Source: Nepenthes gracilis (taxonomy: Eukaryota; Streptophyta; Magnoliopsida; Caryophyllales; Nepenthaceae). Taken from it: a DNA stretch of 64,000 nucleotides. The translations under genes and the position numbers were made by a program. Position 1 is the stretch's first letter; each line of letters opens with the position of its first letter. The notes below the pieces were generated by a model. It was not told where the DNA came from. It ran no database searches and saw nothing but the letters and a program-made list of their open reading frames with translations. Below are positions 11,741-23,290 of the stretch, in pieces. The stretch spans positions 7,345,410 through 7,409,409 of the forward strand of contig BSYO01000004.1 in the NCBI GenBank assembly GCA_033239525.1, written 5' to 3'.

Positions 11741-13499
11741 GTTTTTTTATAATAATAATGGGTCCATATTATTCTCCAGTTAATTTTGTTATCCTTCCCC
11801 CCTTCTTAGCAATGATTTTGTTGAGTAGTATTTGTTTTACGTTATTCATAAAAGAGGAGTAATTCAAAGGGGTAGAAGGATCGTGTTAACAAGTGCCCCT
11901 GTAGTACTAATTAAGGTCCATCTGTGGAAGGCCATTTTTGGCTTTCAACGTGATACTTTCCTATTTCGCTTTGAGGAGTATATTGGTGATAAATAAATCT
12001 AGTTATGGAATGTATAAAATGAAATTTTATGTAAAATTTTTTTCACCTTAACGAGTGGCGCGGTGTCACCATTAGCCGGGATACATATAGCTGCATAATT
12101 GAATGCGTACGTGCTCACTTTGACACATTAAGTGGTCCGCATCCATCCATTTTGATATGCGATGTAAATTAGACGCCATTTCCATACATCATGGTCTTTC
12201 TTTGTATTTATCATTGATTTCAGGATAAAAAACGTCTAGGTTTAGAATTGTTCAGTGGTTCTTTGGCGTCCCAATCCCAAATTACGGGTATAAAGACTAT
12301 AAAGTGTTAATAGGGATAAGATTAGCTATGGCCTATGGACTTACAAAAAACACTAGCGATTGCAATTTATCAATGATTAGCTATGGCCTATAAACGGTAA
12401 GTCATGATTCATCCATATGTGAAGTTAAATGATAAAAAGGGGAAAAGAAAATGAAAGTGTGAATGGTCAAGATGTATCTCAGAATGGTCAAGGCTGTTTA
12501 TCAATGATTGCATTATAGCTTAAATTAGCCCTAAAACGTGTAAATTGAATAAGTTGGATATTTTAAAAAGGGGTATGCACATAAATCTAATCCAAATGCT
12601 AGAAGTATTTTCCTGGACTATTGGATTTAGATTTGTTGCATATAAACTCTCGTGTGTCTTACTTACCCATCTATGAGCAAATCCTTCGCAGAAAAGTGGT
12701 GTCTAGGTCCTATTGGGTGGTCCTGGTGGCAGTAAAGGGCAGCATATTGTATGAGATTTTCGGCATTCTAGGTTTAGTGGAGGCTAGATGTACGTAGTCT
12801 TAACCCTTTACATTATAGAAAGATTGTTTTGATGGCTTGAACATGTGTTAATGTAGTAACCCAACTTTTGCACCAAAGCTGACACTGGTGATGGTGACAA
12901 TCTAATGCAGAAGTTTCACATCTTGAAATGCTAGTTGTGTATGTAAAAATTCTTAATGAGATATAAGCTTTAATTTTAGGATATTCATTATCATATTTCT
13001 TCACCAATTAATCACGTATAAAAATAAATTTACATACTTATAAGAGTTAAACTTTGACTTACCAAAAATAACCTACAAAATTAAAATTAAACTGAAATCA
13101 TTCTTGTCTCGAAAAATCGAGAGATGATTAACCAAAAGATGATTTTTCTCTCTCCTCTCTCTTTAGGACTTACTGTGATTTTCTATAATGTTTATACATC
13201 TCAAAATGATGGATATATATGGCCTTTTATAGAGTGACAGGAAACCATTCCTAAGTTATCAAAAAGCTCATCCTTTTCATCAAAGAAAGTGTTTTGAATA
13301 GGCATATTTTTTTTAAAAAAAAATTCTTTAATTAATTATAAATAATTTATATATCTAAACTAATTATATAAAATTCTATCACTTAACCCAAATTTAATAA
13401 ATCAATAAATCATATACCTTATCATATGAGACATTTTTCTAACAGTATGATCAATATTATTGACGATATTTCAATTGCAAACTAAGGTCGGGATTGGCA

Positions 13500-16400
13500 A
13501 TGATATTTATTTTGTTTAGAGTCTTCTGGAACTGGTTATGGATTGAGTTCTTCTATGGTGCAAAAAGATGGGCTTCTTGGATTATCTCTATCTACATGTT
13601 CACCCTTACACTAGGAGCGAAGGCACACGGTAATCCACCACACTCAGTTATACATGCCTGTGAGCATGTCCACAATTACTATGTTAGTGCAGAGCATCTG
13701 AATGGTGAAGCATTGAGGAAAGAGTTGAATTCCCTCATTGCTGGGCATCACTCATTGTCATATAGAGAGGTACTCCTATTTCCAAAAATTTATTTGACTA
13801 TTGGCTGTGGCAGCTGTAGCTATGCCTCTAGTTTATTTCCAAAGCTGAGTTACATTAGTCAAAAAGCAGGTCTGGGATGCCCTTAGATTTCTTGATGCTG
13901 CTGATGTTGATAGACCAGAAGCTTCATCCGGGATGTATGTTTATATGTTCAATGCTTTGCAGTTATAGCCAATTGCTGTTATTCATGCATCAGACCATTC
14001 ATTGCACCCTGCTTTTTTCTGTTATACTGAGTTGAAATTTATTCCTTAAAAGTTGTTTCAAAGAAATTAGCAGGAAAATCAGAAGGCTGGAATAGTGAGT
14101 TCTAACTCTCCTTACTTACCACAAAAGAAGAAAAAAAAAAAAAGAGTTCTAACTCTCCTTTCCACGGCTGCTTTTCTCAATCATAGTCATAGCATTAGGA
14201 TTATCCCAGACATCATGTTCTATATTTCTAATTTCCTGCTAAATTTGTTCTCATCCATTCAGTTTCCTGGAAGACTGGTTAGCATAATTTCCCTTAAATG
14301 AGAAGTGCAATTTTTTGGGTAATGAATTTTTATGAAGTGATGTGCTTTACCTAAAAATAAAAGGAAATAAATCATTCTACTTGGATGGTGGGCTTAGGAA
14401 AATCAAAGAAATCCTTCATTACTGCAAAATGGACAATTGTCGTGCAATATCCTAGTTGGTGATAGGGACTATTTGGATATATATAATATACTTCCCAAAT
14501 TATAAAATAATATCTTCTAATTTAGACTATTTGTATATATTATAATATATATAATGCCATTTAAAAAATAGAGGACTAATATATTCGAATCTAGGTTATG
14601 TAATTACCATTATTGGCTTTCCTAATTTTAGTTGACTCATTCTCCCATAAAAGAATAATCCATTGTATAGTTATATACACAGAAATATAAAGATCATTGT
14701 TTCTCTTTCTTTTCATATTCTAACATGGTATTAGTGACATGTTTGTCAAATATACTTAAACATGTATTGCTCGTCTAAATTTTTTGCTATCACTGACGGT
14801 ACTTTCTCGTCACTATTCGTTCAGCATGTCTCCTCGGCACCGACCATTCTTAATTTTTGTTAGTGCCAGATCCATTGTCATTTTGAGGGGATCCGTTCAT
14901 TGGTCTGACATTGACGTTGCAAGCCTACCATTCTCTATCATTGTTGGTACTAGATCCAGCATCCCTCTTCAGCACCAACCATTCTTCATCGTCATTGGTG
15001 TCAGATCTATTGTCGTTCTAAGGGGATTGATCTTTCACCATTCCAACACCAGTGTTGCACACCTACCTGTCTTGATTGCCGTTAACCATCGTCGTCATTG
15101 CAGAAGTCTTATTCGGAAGAAGATGACTCAAAACACATTCTCTGCCTATTAACACGTCAAACACTTCTTTTTACCTGCTGTCCGCAATTTTACCTAATTC
15201 ATGAAATGCAGTGTTTCAATCTTCTCATGTGTTGATTACCATTTTATGCAACATCACCTAAAGGAGAACACACTTTGTCTCTTTCTGGTTTCTTCGACAG
15301 ATTTGTTGACCGATATCTTTACAAGATCTCATCCGCCTAGTTGCCAGCATAATTTAGTTTCCAAACTCTTGTCGGTATCTTTCACGCCACATTGCGTTTG
15401 AGGGGATATGGGGATATATATAATACCCTTCCTAAAATAGAATATTAATATTTTCTAATTTAAACTATTTATATATATATTAGGATATAAATATAACAAT
15501 CTTCCTAAATTAGAGGATTTGTATATTCTAATTAGGTTATATAATTATCATTGTTAGCTTTCTTAAGTTAGGCTAACTTCTCCTATAAAAAGTTTATCTA
15601 TTGTACAGTTGCATACATAGAAATATAGAGATTCTTCTTTTCTCTCTTTTCATATTTCTAACAGGGACATTTTTTCTGAAACAGAGGGAGTCGTTTTTTT
15701 GGGGATTGGTTTTTTGTCTTCTTATGTGTTTAACTGTTCTACTATAGTTGTATTGTCTAGCTGGATTTCTTGACTTTTGTGGTTCTGTTTTGCTCTCTAG
15801 ATGTTCTCTTTATTGTTTCGGTCTTTCTTTTCCTGACCACTGGAATGCTGTATTCTTGGTTGTACTACTGAGAGCCTCTTAGAAAGCTGCAACTGGAGTA
15901 AGCATCTCACAGTAGTCTTGTTTCGCAGGGGAGCATCTTTGGCCTCGTTCTTATGGGCTCACTCACGGCCCGTCCTTAACTGATTTGCATAATATTCGCC
16001 CAGCTGATGTCAATGGTTTGATGCTAATTTTTTCCTTGAGTTAGAGCAATAAACAAAATCTCTTCAAATGACATTTTTGGGAGCATCGGAGCATGCTTGA
16101 TATTCTTTTGCAGTGAATTCATCCAGGGGGAACAAGTACTTTGGAGAATGCCCCGTTGGCTCGGCTGATTGTTTGAGGCCTTCTAATAAGGAAGCCGCAC
16201 CTGACACAGAAGCAGATGCAAAGAGATGGGCTCCACCTATGCAGGTTTATATCCAAAATTATATTTGATATCTCAAAAATGTTGTTACTAAGTTGTTGCA
16301 AGTTTGTAACGGCTTCCAACAAGTAGTCAATGGAATTTATCGGTCTAATATTTTTAAGGAACAAAATTTAATTGCTAATTGTTGAATATATTCGGACTTA

Positions 16401-18860
16401 CAGACCCCAGCTCAATAAAGATTATAGTTTCTTTTTGGAAATCCTGGCCTTGAACTTGGCTCTACTTGGCCTTTCGGGCTAGCAGTAAGACAAAGAAAAT
16501 TATTTATTAAATAACTTGGTGCATTTGATATCATTTAGAAGTAAAGAAATCCATTGATATCTTTAATCAATTTTTTGTTCCAAAAAGGCTTTGTTGGGTT
16601 GGATATAATGCTTGTTGATCTTAAAATGCTTTAGGCTTTAAGGACTAGCCAAAATGTTTCTTAGCAGAAAAAGTTCATGTTTGGGAAGGATTAGATGAAT
16701 GTAACCATATATTAGAAACACAACTGGTTGTATTATATGGATAATTAGAGTCACATGAAATTGCCTTGCTGCACTGAGAAACCAGTCCAGAAAGCTTAAC
16801 TGGAGAGAATGTTTATGTTGCCGATCTCCTGCTATGCCACGGTGGAAAAAAGTTCAAGGAATCTGCTTACTGAGCTGCTGACAACTTGAGACTGAGTTAT
16901 TTTTTCTTCATAGTCATTCACTGTACAATACTAGGTCATATAAGTTTCACTACTCAGTTGATATCACTATTGTTATTCCATTTTGCTGCAGGTTCGAGGG
17001 GATATAGCAAGGGCATTGATGTACATGGCTGTACGGTATGGTGTTCATCAACCTAGTGGAGGTCCTGTTCTTAGCCTTTCGGATTCTCCAAGCATGGGTT
17101 GGTTAAAATTTAAAACTGGACTTTGGTGGAGTTTCTTTCTGAAGGCATTGTTTGTTTGCAGTTCTGGATGCTGTCATATGCCATTAGTATCTTCCAGAGC
17201 AGTTTTTTCTTGGTAATTGGTATATATGTCTACAATAATTCGGTGCTGACAACACATCCAAAATTATGTAGAATCATTCGGAAAGTCTGTCTACATTCAA
17301 GTCATCTCTAGTAAGTGTCGGCCCCAGGCCCCCCACGCCACCACAGAAAAAGTAAAGGAATCTACCATAGATTTTTTCAACCAAGAAAACAAAAATGAGC
17401 CCGCCTGAGTTTATAATTAGCTGATGCACTTTTTATCCCTGAAATTATATTATTTCTTTCAGCCTGCAGAAATCACAAAATAGCCAATGGAAACACGTGA
17501 CATTGTCATTCTACTTATCTGCCAAAACCATACTCAGTCCATTTTTTTACGGTTAAATCCTTGCATATCAGAAAACATACAGGAAAATAATACTTATACT
17601 CCAAGTGTACTCTCACTCTACTGTAAATGTGTGTAGAAAGGAAGAAAGAAATATTTATTTTTGCCAACCTTTTCTTTTTTTGGTTGAAGGCTGATGTGGC
17701 AATGGGCACATCATGTTTTCAGTACGAAATGGAGTATATGAAGAGTACGAGTAATAGCTCTCAAACTTATATATATTCAGTCATCAATTAGGATGTTATG
17801 TTGTAGCTCCATTCGATTGAAGTCAACTCAACATCTCGGTCTCATCTTATGCATGTTATTCTTCCTCGTATGCATTATTTGTTCTTCCTTGGTAGGATCT
17901 GCTTCTATAAGTCAACCCTACACCTCTTGGTCAAGTGGTGAGGAACATGTGATGCTTCCATGCGGTAGCATTAGTTATTTGTAAGGATACTGCTTTTGGC
18001 TTTCTTGGGTAACTACTCACCCCTGGTGGTGCCCATCCTGTGACTTGGATTATGCCTTATTTCTCTGGTATTGCATTTGATGGTACACATGTTGTCTGAA
18101 CTCTGAACCTAGTGATTTTCTTTGCGCACGTTTGTAGCTTCCCATGGCCTCACCAAGTTAATCACATTTTTAGTCAGAAAATAATTACGAGGCACTTCCT
18201 TGATAAGGGCTTCAAGGAACTAGCTGGAGTCCCAGACTTCAGGTTCTGACTTGGTCTTCACATTGCTTTTTAATTTCTGTGTTTGTATAACAAAACTTTG
18301 ACCTTTGTGTTTGAACATGAGAACAAGAAGCCACGGTGTTTTGTATTTCTATTGCAAACTAGGTACATCATCATTTATCATTTTCTTAATTTCAAATTTC
18401 TTTCTAGAAAGGAAAGTCTACATTTTAAAGAGAAAAAACTAGTAGCTATTTACCTATATATATCTATGTTAATTTTTATCCTCCTGTGGATTACTTTATC
18501 GTGACAAATTATTTACCGAAGCTAGATTAATTTTCCTCATAAGTGAATAATTTAAATTCCAGCATCTATTTCTTGCATTGTTTAATATGATTAATGCAAT
18601 TTCTGGTTTGGTATTTAGATGCATAAAGCGCAAAGATGAATGGCTTGATCTTAGTGTTCGTTTGTCACCTGTTCTGTACAGAAAAGAGGGAGATGGGGCT
18701 GCTCTCTACTTTATTGAAGTGGAACAAGATAGATCCGCCATCCCGAGAAGAGAAGCTGAGAAATGAAAGAATATGTAGGCTCTACCAGCACAATAGAAAT
18801 CCTTTTGTTGATCACCCAGAATATGCAAATCTCATTTGGAAGACCTCCATTTCTGATTGA
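13500..18860 (+). CDS. Plant endonuclease I family protein (His-Me finger nuclease), seven exons
   Basis: Exons: 13500-13769, 13870-13934, 14032-14094, 15929-16015, 16114-16244, 16992-17097, 18682-18860; about 300 codons, stop TGA at 18858. The N-terminus (to about residue 38) is hydrophobic and ends LGAKAHGN, suggesting a signal peptide and secretion. The nuclease core contains REHLWPRSYG and DLHNIRPADVN followed by NSSRGNKYFG, the His and Asn positions of the endonuclease I (PF04231) beta-beta-alpha-metal site. The C-terminus reads EMGLLSTLLKWNKIDPPSRE and then NPFVDHPEYANLIW, typical of the family. The start is uncertain: ATG 13500 is the first ATG in an open frame, but the true first exon may lie upstream. 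One junction fails: donor gtatgt at 13935 leaves phase 2, while the acceptor at 14031 needs phase 1. The substrate in plants is not established; nucleic acid cleavage is inferred from the motif. Confidence 0.75.
14470..14725 (+). repeat. 5' LTR of the miniature Copia element
   Basis: Begins TATTTGGATATATATAATA and ends TTCTAACA. It pairs with 15407-15663, which begins TATGGGGATATATATAATA and has the same ending. Confidence 0.85.
15407..15663 (+). repeat. 3' LTR of the miniature Copia element
   Basis: Preceded by the purine tract and followed by the GGGAC target duplication. It differs from the 5' copy by scattered substitutions and small indels. Confidence 0.85.
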
Positions 18861-18948
18861 CAGAGGCCTAATTCACCTTTGATGACATGGGTTAATGAAT
18901 TTTATTACGGCAACTGAGGTACAAATGAAAATGAGGTGAGCAGTTTCA

Positions 18949-18954
18949 AATAAA
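18949..18954 (+). terminator. Probable polyadenylation signal of the endonuclease gene
   Basis: AATAAA 89 bp after the stop codon, within AT-rich sequence. This is the canonical signal; no other candidate lies closer. Confidence 0.45.
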
Positions 18955-18964
18955 TGTAAATATT

Positions 18965-19185
18965 AGTTGATATGTATCAGTATTAAGTTTTACCAATACT
19001 GATATTTTTCGATGCCGTAATAATATCGCGTTATGTTGACATATCGATGATAAATCACTATATATCGGCCGATATAATCCTATTATCTTACGATTTTTAG
19101 AAAATTTTTTCTTCTAATGTATTTGATACCGATATGTATAGTCTAATATATCTGATATTGATATGGCTACGATCGATACTAATAC
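18965..19185. repeat. Dispersed repeat A, copy 1
   Basis: Sequence built from variants of CCGATAT and TGATATTGATATGG, including a GAAAATTTTTTC core. A similar stretch lies at 37385-37590 in villin intron 2. Class unknown; it is non-coding. Confidence 0.6.
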
Positions 19186-21040
19186 TTACACTAATATGTG
19201 GACCTACACTACCAAAATTGGAGGTTGAATCTAGTACCAAGTTGGCTTAAGATCCTGTCAGCATGCTGCTTGTTAATGCTAACTTCCAGATTAAGTTCCC
19301 CCTTTGCGCGTTCTATTAAAGGCATATGTCTTGATGAGGAAGATCCTTTGGAGGTCTTTGATTTCAGCAGAAGCAGTGAACACCTTTGTATGTGCGGTAA
19401 AACTCTCTGAAAAAGATGGTTTAGAATTCTGTGAATTTTCCCAAGTGAAAATACTTGAGAGGCTCCTCACTGTTAATGTGCAGGACCGACATCTCTGGTG
19501 GTTTGTGTTGCAAAGGTCCCACATCGGGGAGCTTAAAGTAGAACCTCAAACTTATTAGTTAGAGAGCTCTTTTTCATACTAGGCTGTTCTTTTGGAATGT
19601 GGTCTCCCCCTGACTTGTGCTCGTATCATTTGGTGCTCTTGTTGAAAGGCTGATGGCTCTCGGAAAAGGTTATCTACAGATGGGCTGACCTGTTACCAGT
19701 GTGCTACGACACTGGCACATTTCGTGGATTTCCCCCTCATTTTCTTTGGATTAGTCTCTTCCCATTCAGTCGGTACTTACCAATTGCTGGTTGATGGAAT
19801 AAGTTAAATGGCTCTGATGTGCTTGGTTCTGATTTTGGGATGAATAAGAATGACTGCTGAGAGCAAAAAGGATGTTTTGGTGAAGCACTTTGTGTCCTAT
19901 TAGGGCAACAGTTAAAGCCCTCTATTCATTTTGTGTTCATGAATATATCTTTCTTTTATGTAGTAAATTACAAAAATTCGTTGTCATGTGTGCACACTTG
20001 AATTCTTGACTTGGTGCTAATTCAACATCGCAACCAGGCCGGTATATATATTAAACACCATAAGTCCATTGATTTGAGGAATAAAGTTGTATTCTTTTTT
20101 CAACCAAAAAAGAGACCGAAAGTTAATGTTTTGAAGTCATATCGGAATCTTGATGGAGATGTTTTGAGGATACCACTTGATAACATGACATTATATAAAT
20201 TCATCTCTTATTTTATTAAGACATTGATGTTAATAAATTATAATTAATAAGTTGGGCTAAGCTTGGCAAGGATTGGCTACTTCAGGCTAAAAGCTTTAAT
20301 TGTGCTCGTTTGGTCCACAGACAATGTCTTGATATGTTTATTTAAAATTTTTATGTTTATATAAAAAGTATTTAAAATTATATAATAATTTTAATTTGTA
20401 ATATTTATTATAAAATATTACGTAAGTATATATTCTAATAAAGAAATTATATAAAAATTGTTAATTATGTAAAAATATAATATATCGAAATGTCTTTTTA
20501 AAGTTATGATAATTATCTAAAATAAAAATATATATTAATAAAATTTATAATTCAGGCCTAATTGAAAACTTTCATCTGTAGTCATGTTTGATTTAAAAAA
20601 TTTATTGGGTCTAATTTTATGGTTATATATTTTTATAATATTTTTATATTTTAATTAAATTTTATAAAATTTTAAATAAGTCAGATTGGGTAATCAAATA
20701 ATTCATTTTGATTTCTTCTATATTATGTATAGTACAAATATTATTATAATTGAGATGATAATATTTTGTAATCTATAATTAAACATAATAAACACTTACT
20801 AATGGTTCATTTAGTTCCAAAAAAGTGCAAGTAAGAAAAAAATTAAATGAAATGTTTGGATGTTTAAAAAATATATAAATAAAAATTCTAAATAAAAATT
20901 TTAAGTAAAATTATTTATTTTTTAAAATTTTATTTTCCAGATAAAATATATTTTTTAATATTTTTTTTAAAAAATTTTAAATTCAAATAAATCATAAAAA
21001 ATAATAATAAGCTATCCAAAAAAGCATCGGGAAAGATTCT
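19186..21040. other. Spacer with fragmentary repeats
   Basis: No gene recognised. 19300-19760 has moderate GC and looks like repeat or gene-fragment sequence, including the snRNA-type element at 19516. After about 20300 the sequence is very AT-rich. Confidence 0.4.
19516..19526 (+). promoter_or_regulatory. Match to the plant snRNA upstream sequence element (USE)
   Basis: GTCCCACATCG matches the RTCCCACATCG consensus of plant U-snRNA gene promoters at all 11 positions. The required TATA box about 24 bp (Pol III) or 34 bp (Pol II) downstream is at best degenerate (CTTATTAGTT at about 19550), and I do not recognise an snRNA in the next 200 bp. It may be a chance match or part of a dispersed repeat. 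Confidence 0.3.
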
Positions 21041-21061
21041 ACGCTATATAGCTAGTCGGAG

Positions 21062-21205
21062 ATGGAAGACGACGTGCTTAAAGAGAACTGGAGAATGACC
21101 AACTCCTTACGACTTCGTTTTGTCTTCTTGGCGTGTATATCCCCGCCGCCCAATGCACACCCAACCGCCGAACTGTCTGTCATTTGCCTTAAAGGGTTTG
21201 ACTAA
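21062..21205 (+). other. GC-richer island with a 47-codon open frame
   Basis: Within very AT-rich DNA this 150-bp patch has clearly higher GC. An ATG at 21062 opens a frame starting MEDDVLKENWRMTN and ending at TAA 21203-21205. No family was recognised. It could be an exon fragment, a small peptide gene or a leftover gene piece. Confidence 0.25.
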
Positions 21206-22950
21206 TCACACGTAATTCGATTTTTTTTTAAGTAAATTTATATTTATAAAATAAAATAGTTATATATATATATATATATAAGATTTAATTAATTATTTTC
21301 CCATACATGATGAAAAAAGAGTACAAAATAATTATCAAAAATAAAGATAAATATGCAATATTATGGCCTGCATTTTTTTACGAAGTTCATTTATAGATTG
21401 AGACTGTCAAAAATTTACAGATTAAATAAATAGTTGTATTATCTCTATCAATATTACCATTTTTTTAAAAAAATTATTTTGATAATTTTAAATAAAATTA
21501 ACTATAGTGGTAAATATAAATTCAGTTATTTAATTTATTTCATATTATTTCTTTTCGTTCAACAATTATCCAATTAATTACTTTATTATAGTCTTCATAT
21601 GCCGATAAAATCCAATTCTTCGAGTAGTATCCAAAATATTTTCGATAAATTTATATTTAAAAAATAAATAATTAATATTATTGTATAAATTATTACATAA
21701 GACATATCTCAATGGGATATAAAAAAAAAGTTACATTTTTTATTGCATCCAAACCATTGAGGATGGTCGCTCGGTGAACTATTGGACCTCAAACAGGATG
21801 GTTTAAATCGATTTATATTACGGACTATTTACATATTATATTATCTTATTATTTTAATGATTAACTTTCGTTCTTATAATTTGAAAAGTAAACATCATAA
21901 CAATATATTAATTTTTTTAATTTTTAATATTTATTATTTTAAAATAATCTTGACTGTTAAATAAATTAAAAATTAACCGTAAAATAGTCAAAAATACAAA
22001 CTAAATTGCCTATATGCGAATTTTAGATTGACATATAGAAGAGAACAAATTCAAGTGTTAATATGAATCTAAAAATTAGGTTTTAAAGCAAATTCTTCGG
22101 GCAAAATTAAATTATAAAAATTAAAAATTTTAAGTTATATTTTTAAAATTTTAATCTGGACTCTTTAAATTTAATTGTTTAATTCGGGTCATAAATTTTA
22201 TTTTAAAGCCTATTTTCGGTTCATCTTACCCAGATTAGAAAAAAATGTCAATTTTGTTTTTTAAATTTTATTCTTAAATTATATTTTAAATATATTCTTT
22301 TCTATTTATGCTATCAAAAAAATTATTACTTTACAATATATTACTTGTTATGTGATGCGTAAGTGATTAAAAACTCAATACTATATTTTTAATTTTCCTA
22401 AAAAAAATTATTAAAATATGTTTATTTGTACATGACGTGTAAAATAATCAATAATATTATAAATGGAATTAATAAAGTAGAAATTAAAATTGAAATTAAA
22501 AATTTTGGACATATTATTTTATTATTGTAAGATGTGCCGACCCATCGCTTTTGGGGCCTCTCACTGGCACACCCTTTATGGTCAAGACGTGAATGATGGC
22601 CGGTGGGCGTCACTCTCTCTCTCTCATCGGAAGCATCTTCCAGCAAATATTTATTGCTTTAATAATTAAATAACTTTATAAAGTCAATTTCTTAAAAAGA
22701 TAAATATCATAATTTAATAACTTAGCCCATAAATCATAATTTATTACTTTGATTTGTTCATATAACAAAATAAAATAGAATTATTAATTTTTAAAATTTT
22801 ATATGATATTATTTTTATATTTATTTTATCTGATCAAATAAACCCGATATAATAAATTATTGTAGAAATTTCAAACTCTAATTTTTATTTTTCATGTATT
22901 AATATAATTATTTTTTATGAAATAAATTAGAAAAATTAAAAGATAAATGA
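21206..22950. other. AT-rich spacer upstream of villin
   Basis: Contains a short (TA)n run at about 21258-21280 and a GC-richer patch at 22535-22645 ending in a CT repeat. No gene recognised. The distal villin promoter is presumably here. Confidence 0.4.
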
Positions 22951-22978
22951 GAGAGAAGTTTTTGATTTCTATGGCTCA

Positions 22979-23290
22979 TTTTATAAAGAAGCAGCCTTGA
23001 TGCTTAAGTGAATAGGGGAGAGATTATTCAGATAGAAGGGCTTTAGCATGTTTTCGCTTCATTTACCTTCCAAATTGAGCTTCAGTTTCTTATTATTTTA
23101 TCGTTTATTTACAGATCATCTTCTCTCGTGGGCCGTTGGTGACAGCCACGCCTTGGAGTCATCATTCCCTCCAAACCCCTCTTTCTCTCTCCTATTTTTT
23201 TTTCTCTCTCTGTTTGTGGGGGGCTCTGAATTTCGCGTACTTACGATACTGAGGATTTCATCTGTTGCTCCAGTATTATATCTGCTTCAG
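22979..23290 (+). promoter_or_regulatory. Villin core promoter and 5' untranslated exon
   Basis: TTTATAAAG at about 22981 is a plausible TATA box. It is followed by a C/T-rich leader (23020-23290), typical of plant 5' exons. A donor CAG/gttgat at 23290/23291 would start a leader intron ending near ATTCAG at 27030, 33 bp before the villin ATG. Inferred from composition and splice signals only. Confidence 0.5.

Larger units (their letters stand above)
14470..15663 (+). mobile_element. Miniature Copia LTR retrotransposon in intron 3 of the endonuclease gene
   Basis: 5' LTR 14470-14725 (256 bp) and 3' LTR 15407-15663 (257 bp), flanked by a perfect 5-bp duplication GGGAC (14465-14469 and 15664-15668). 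The primer-binding site TGGTATTAGTGAC (14726-14738) resembles the initiator-Met tRNA site TGGTATCAGAGC. A purine tract TTTGAGGGGA precedes the 3' LTR. The 680-bp internal region ends with a remnant of the Copia RNase H tail (SSTDLLTDIF at about 15290-15320). Everything between the gag start and RNase H is missing, so it is an internal-deletion derivative. Both LTRs begin TA instead of TG and end CA. Confidence 0.85.

Noticed and set aside
12840..12960. Possible box C/D snoRNA near GGTGATGGTGAC
   Set aside because: No paired C and D boxes at a proper distance and no terminal stem.
17921..17985. Possible tRNA-like A box (TTGGTCAAGTGGTGAGG) suggesting a SINE
   Set aside because: No B box at the expected distance, no tail and no flanking duplication; probably chance.
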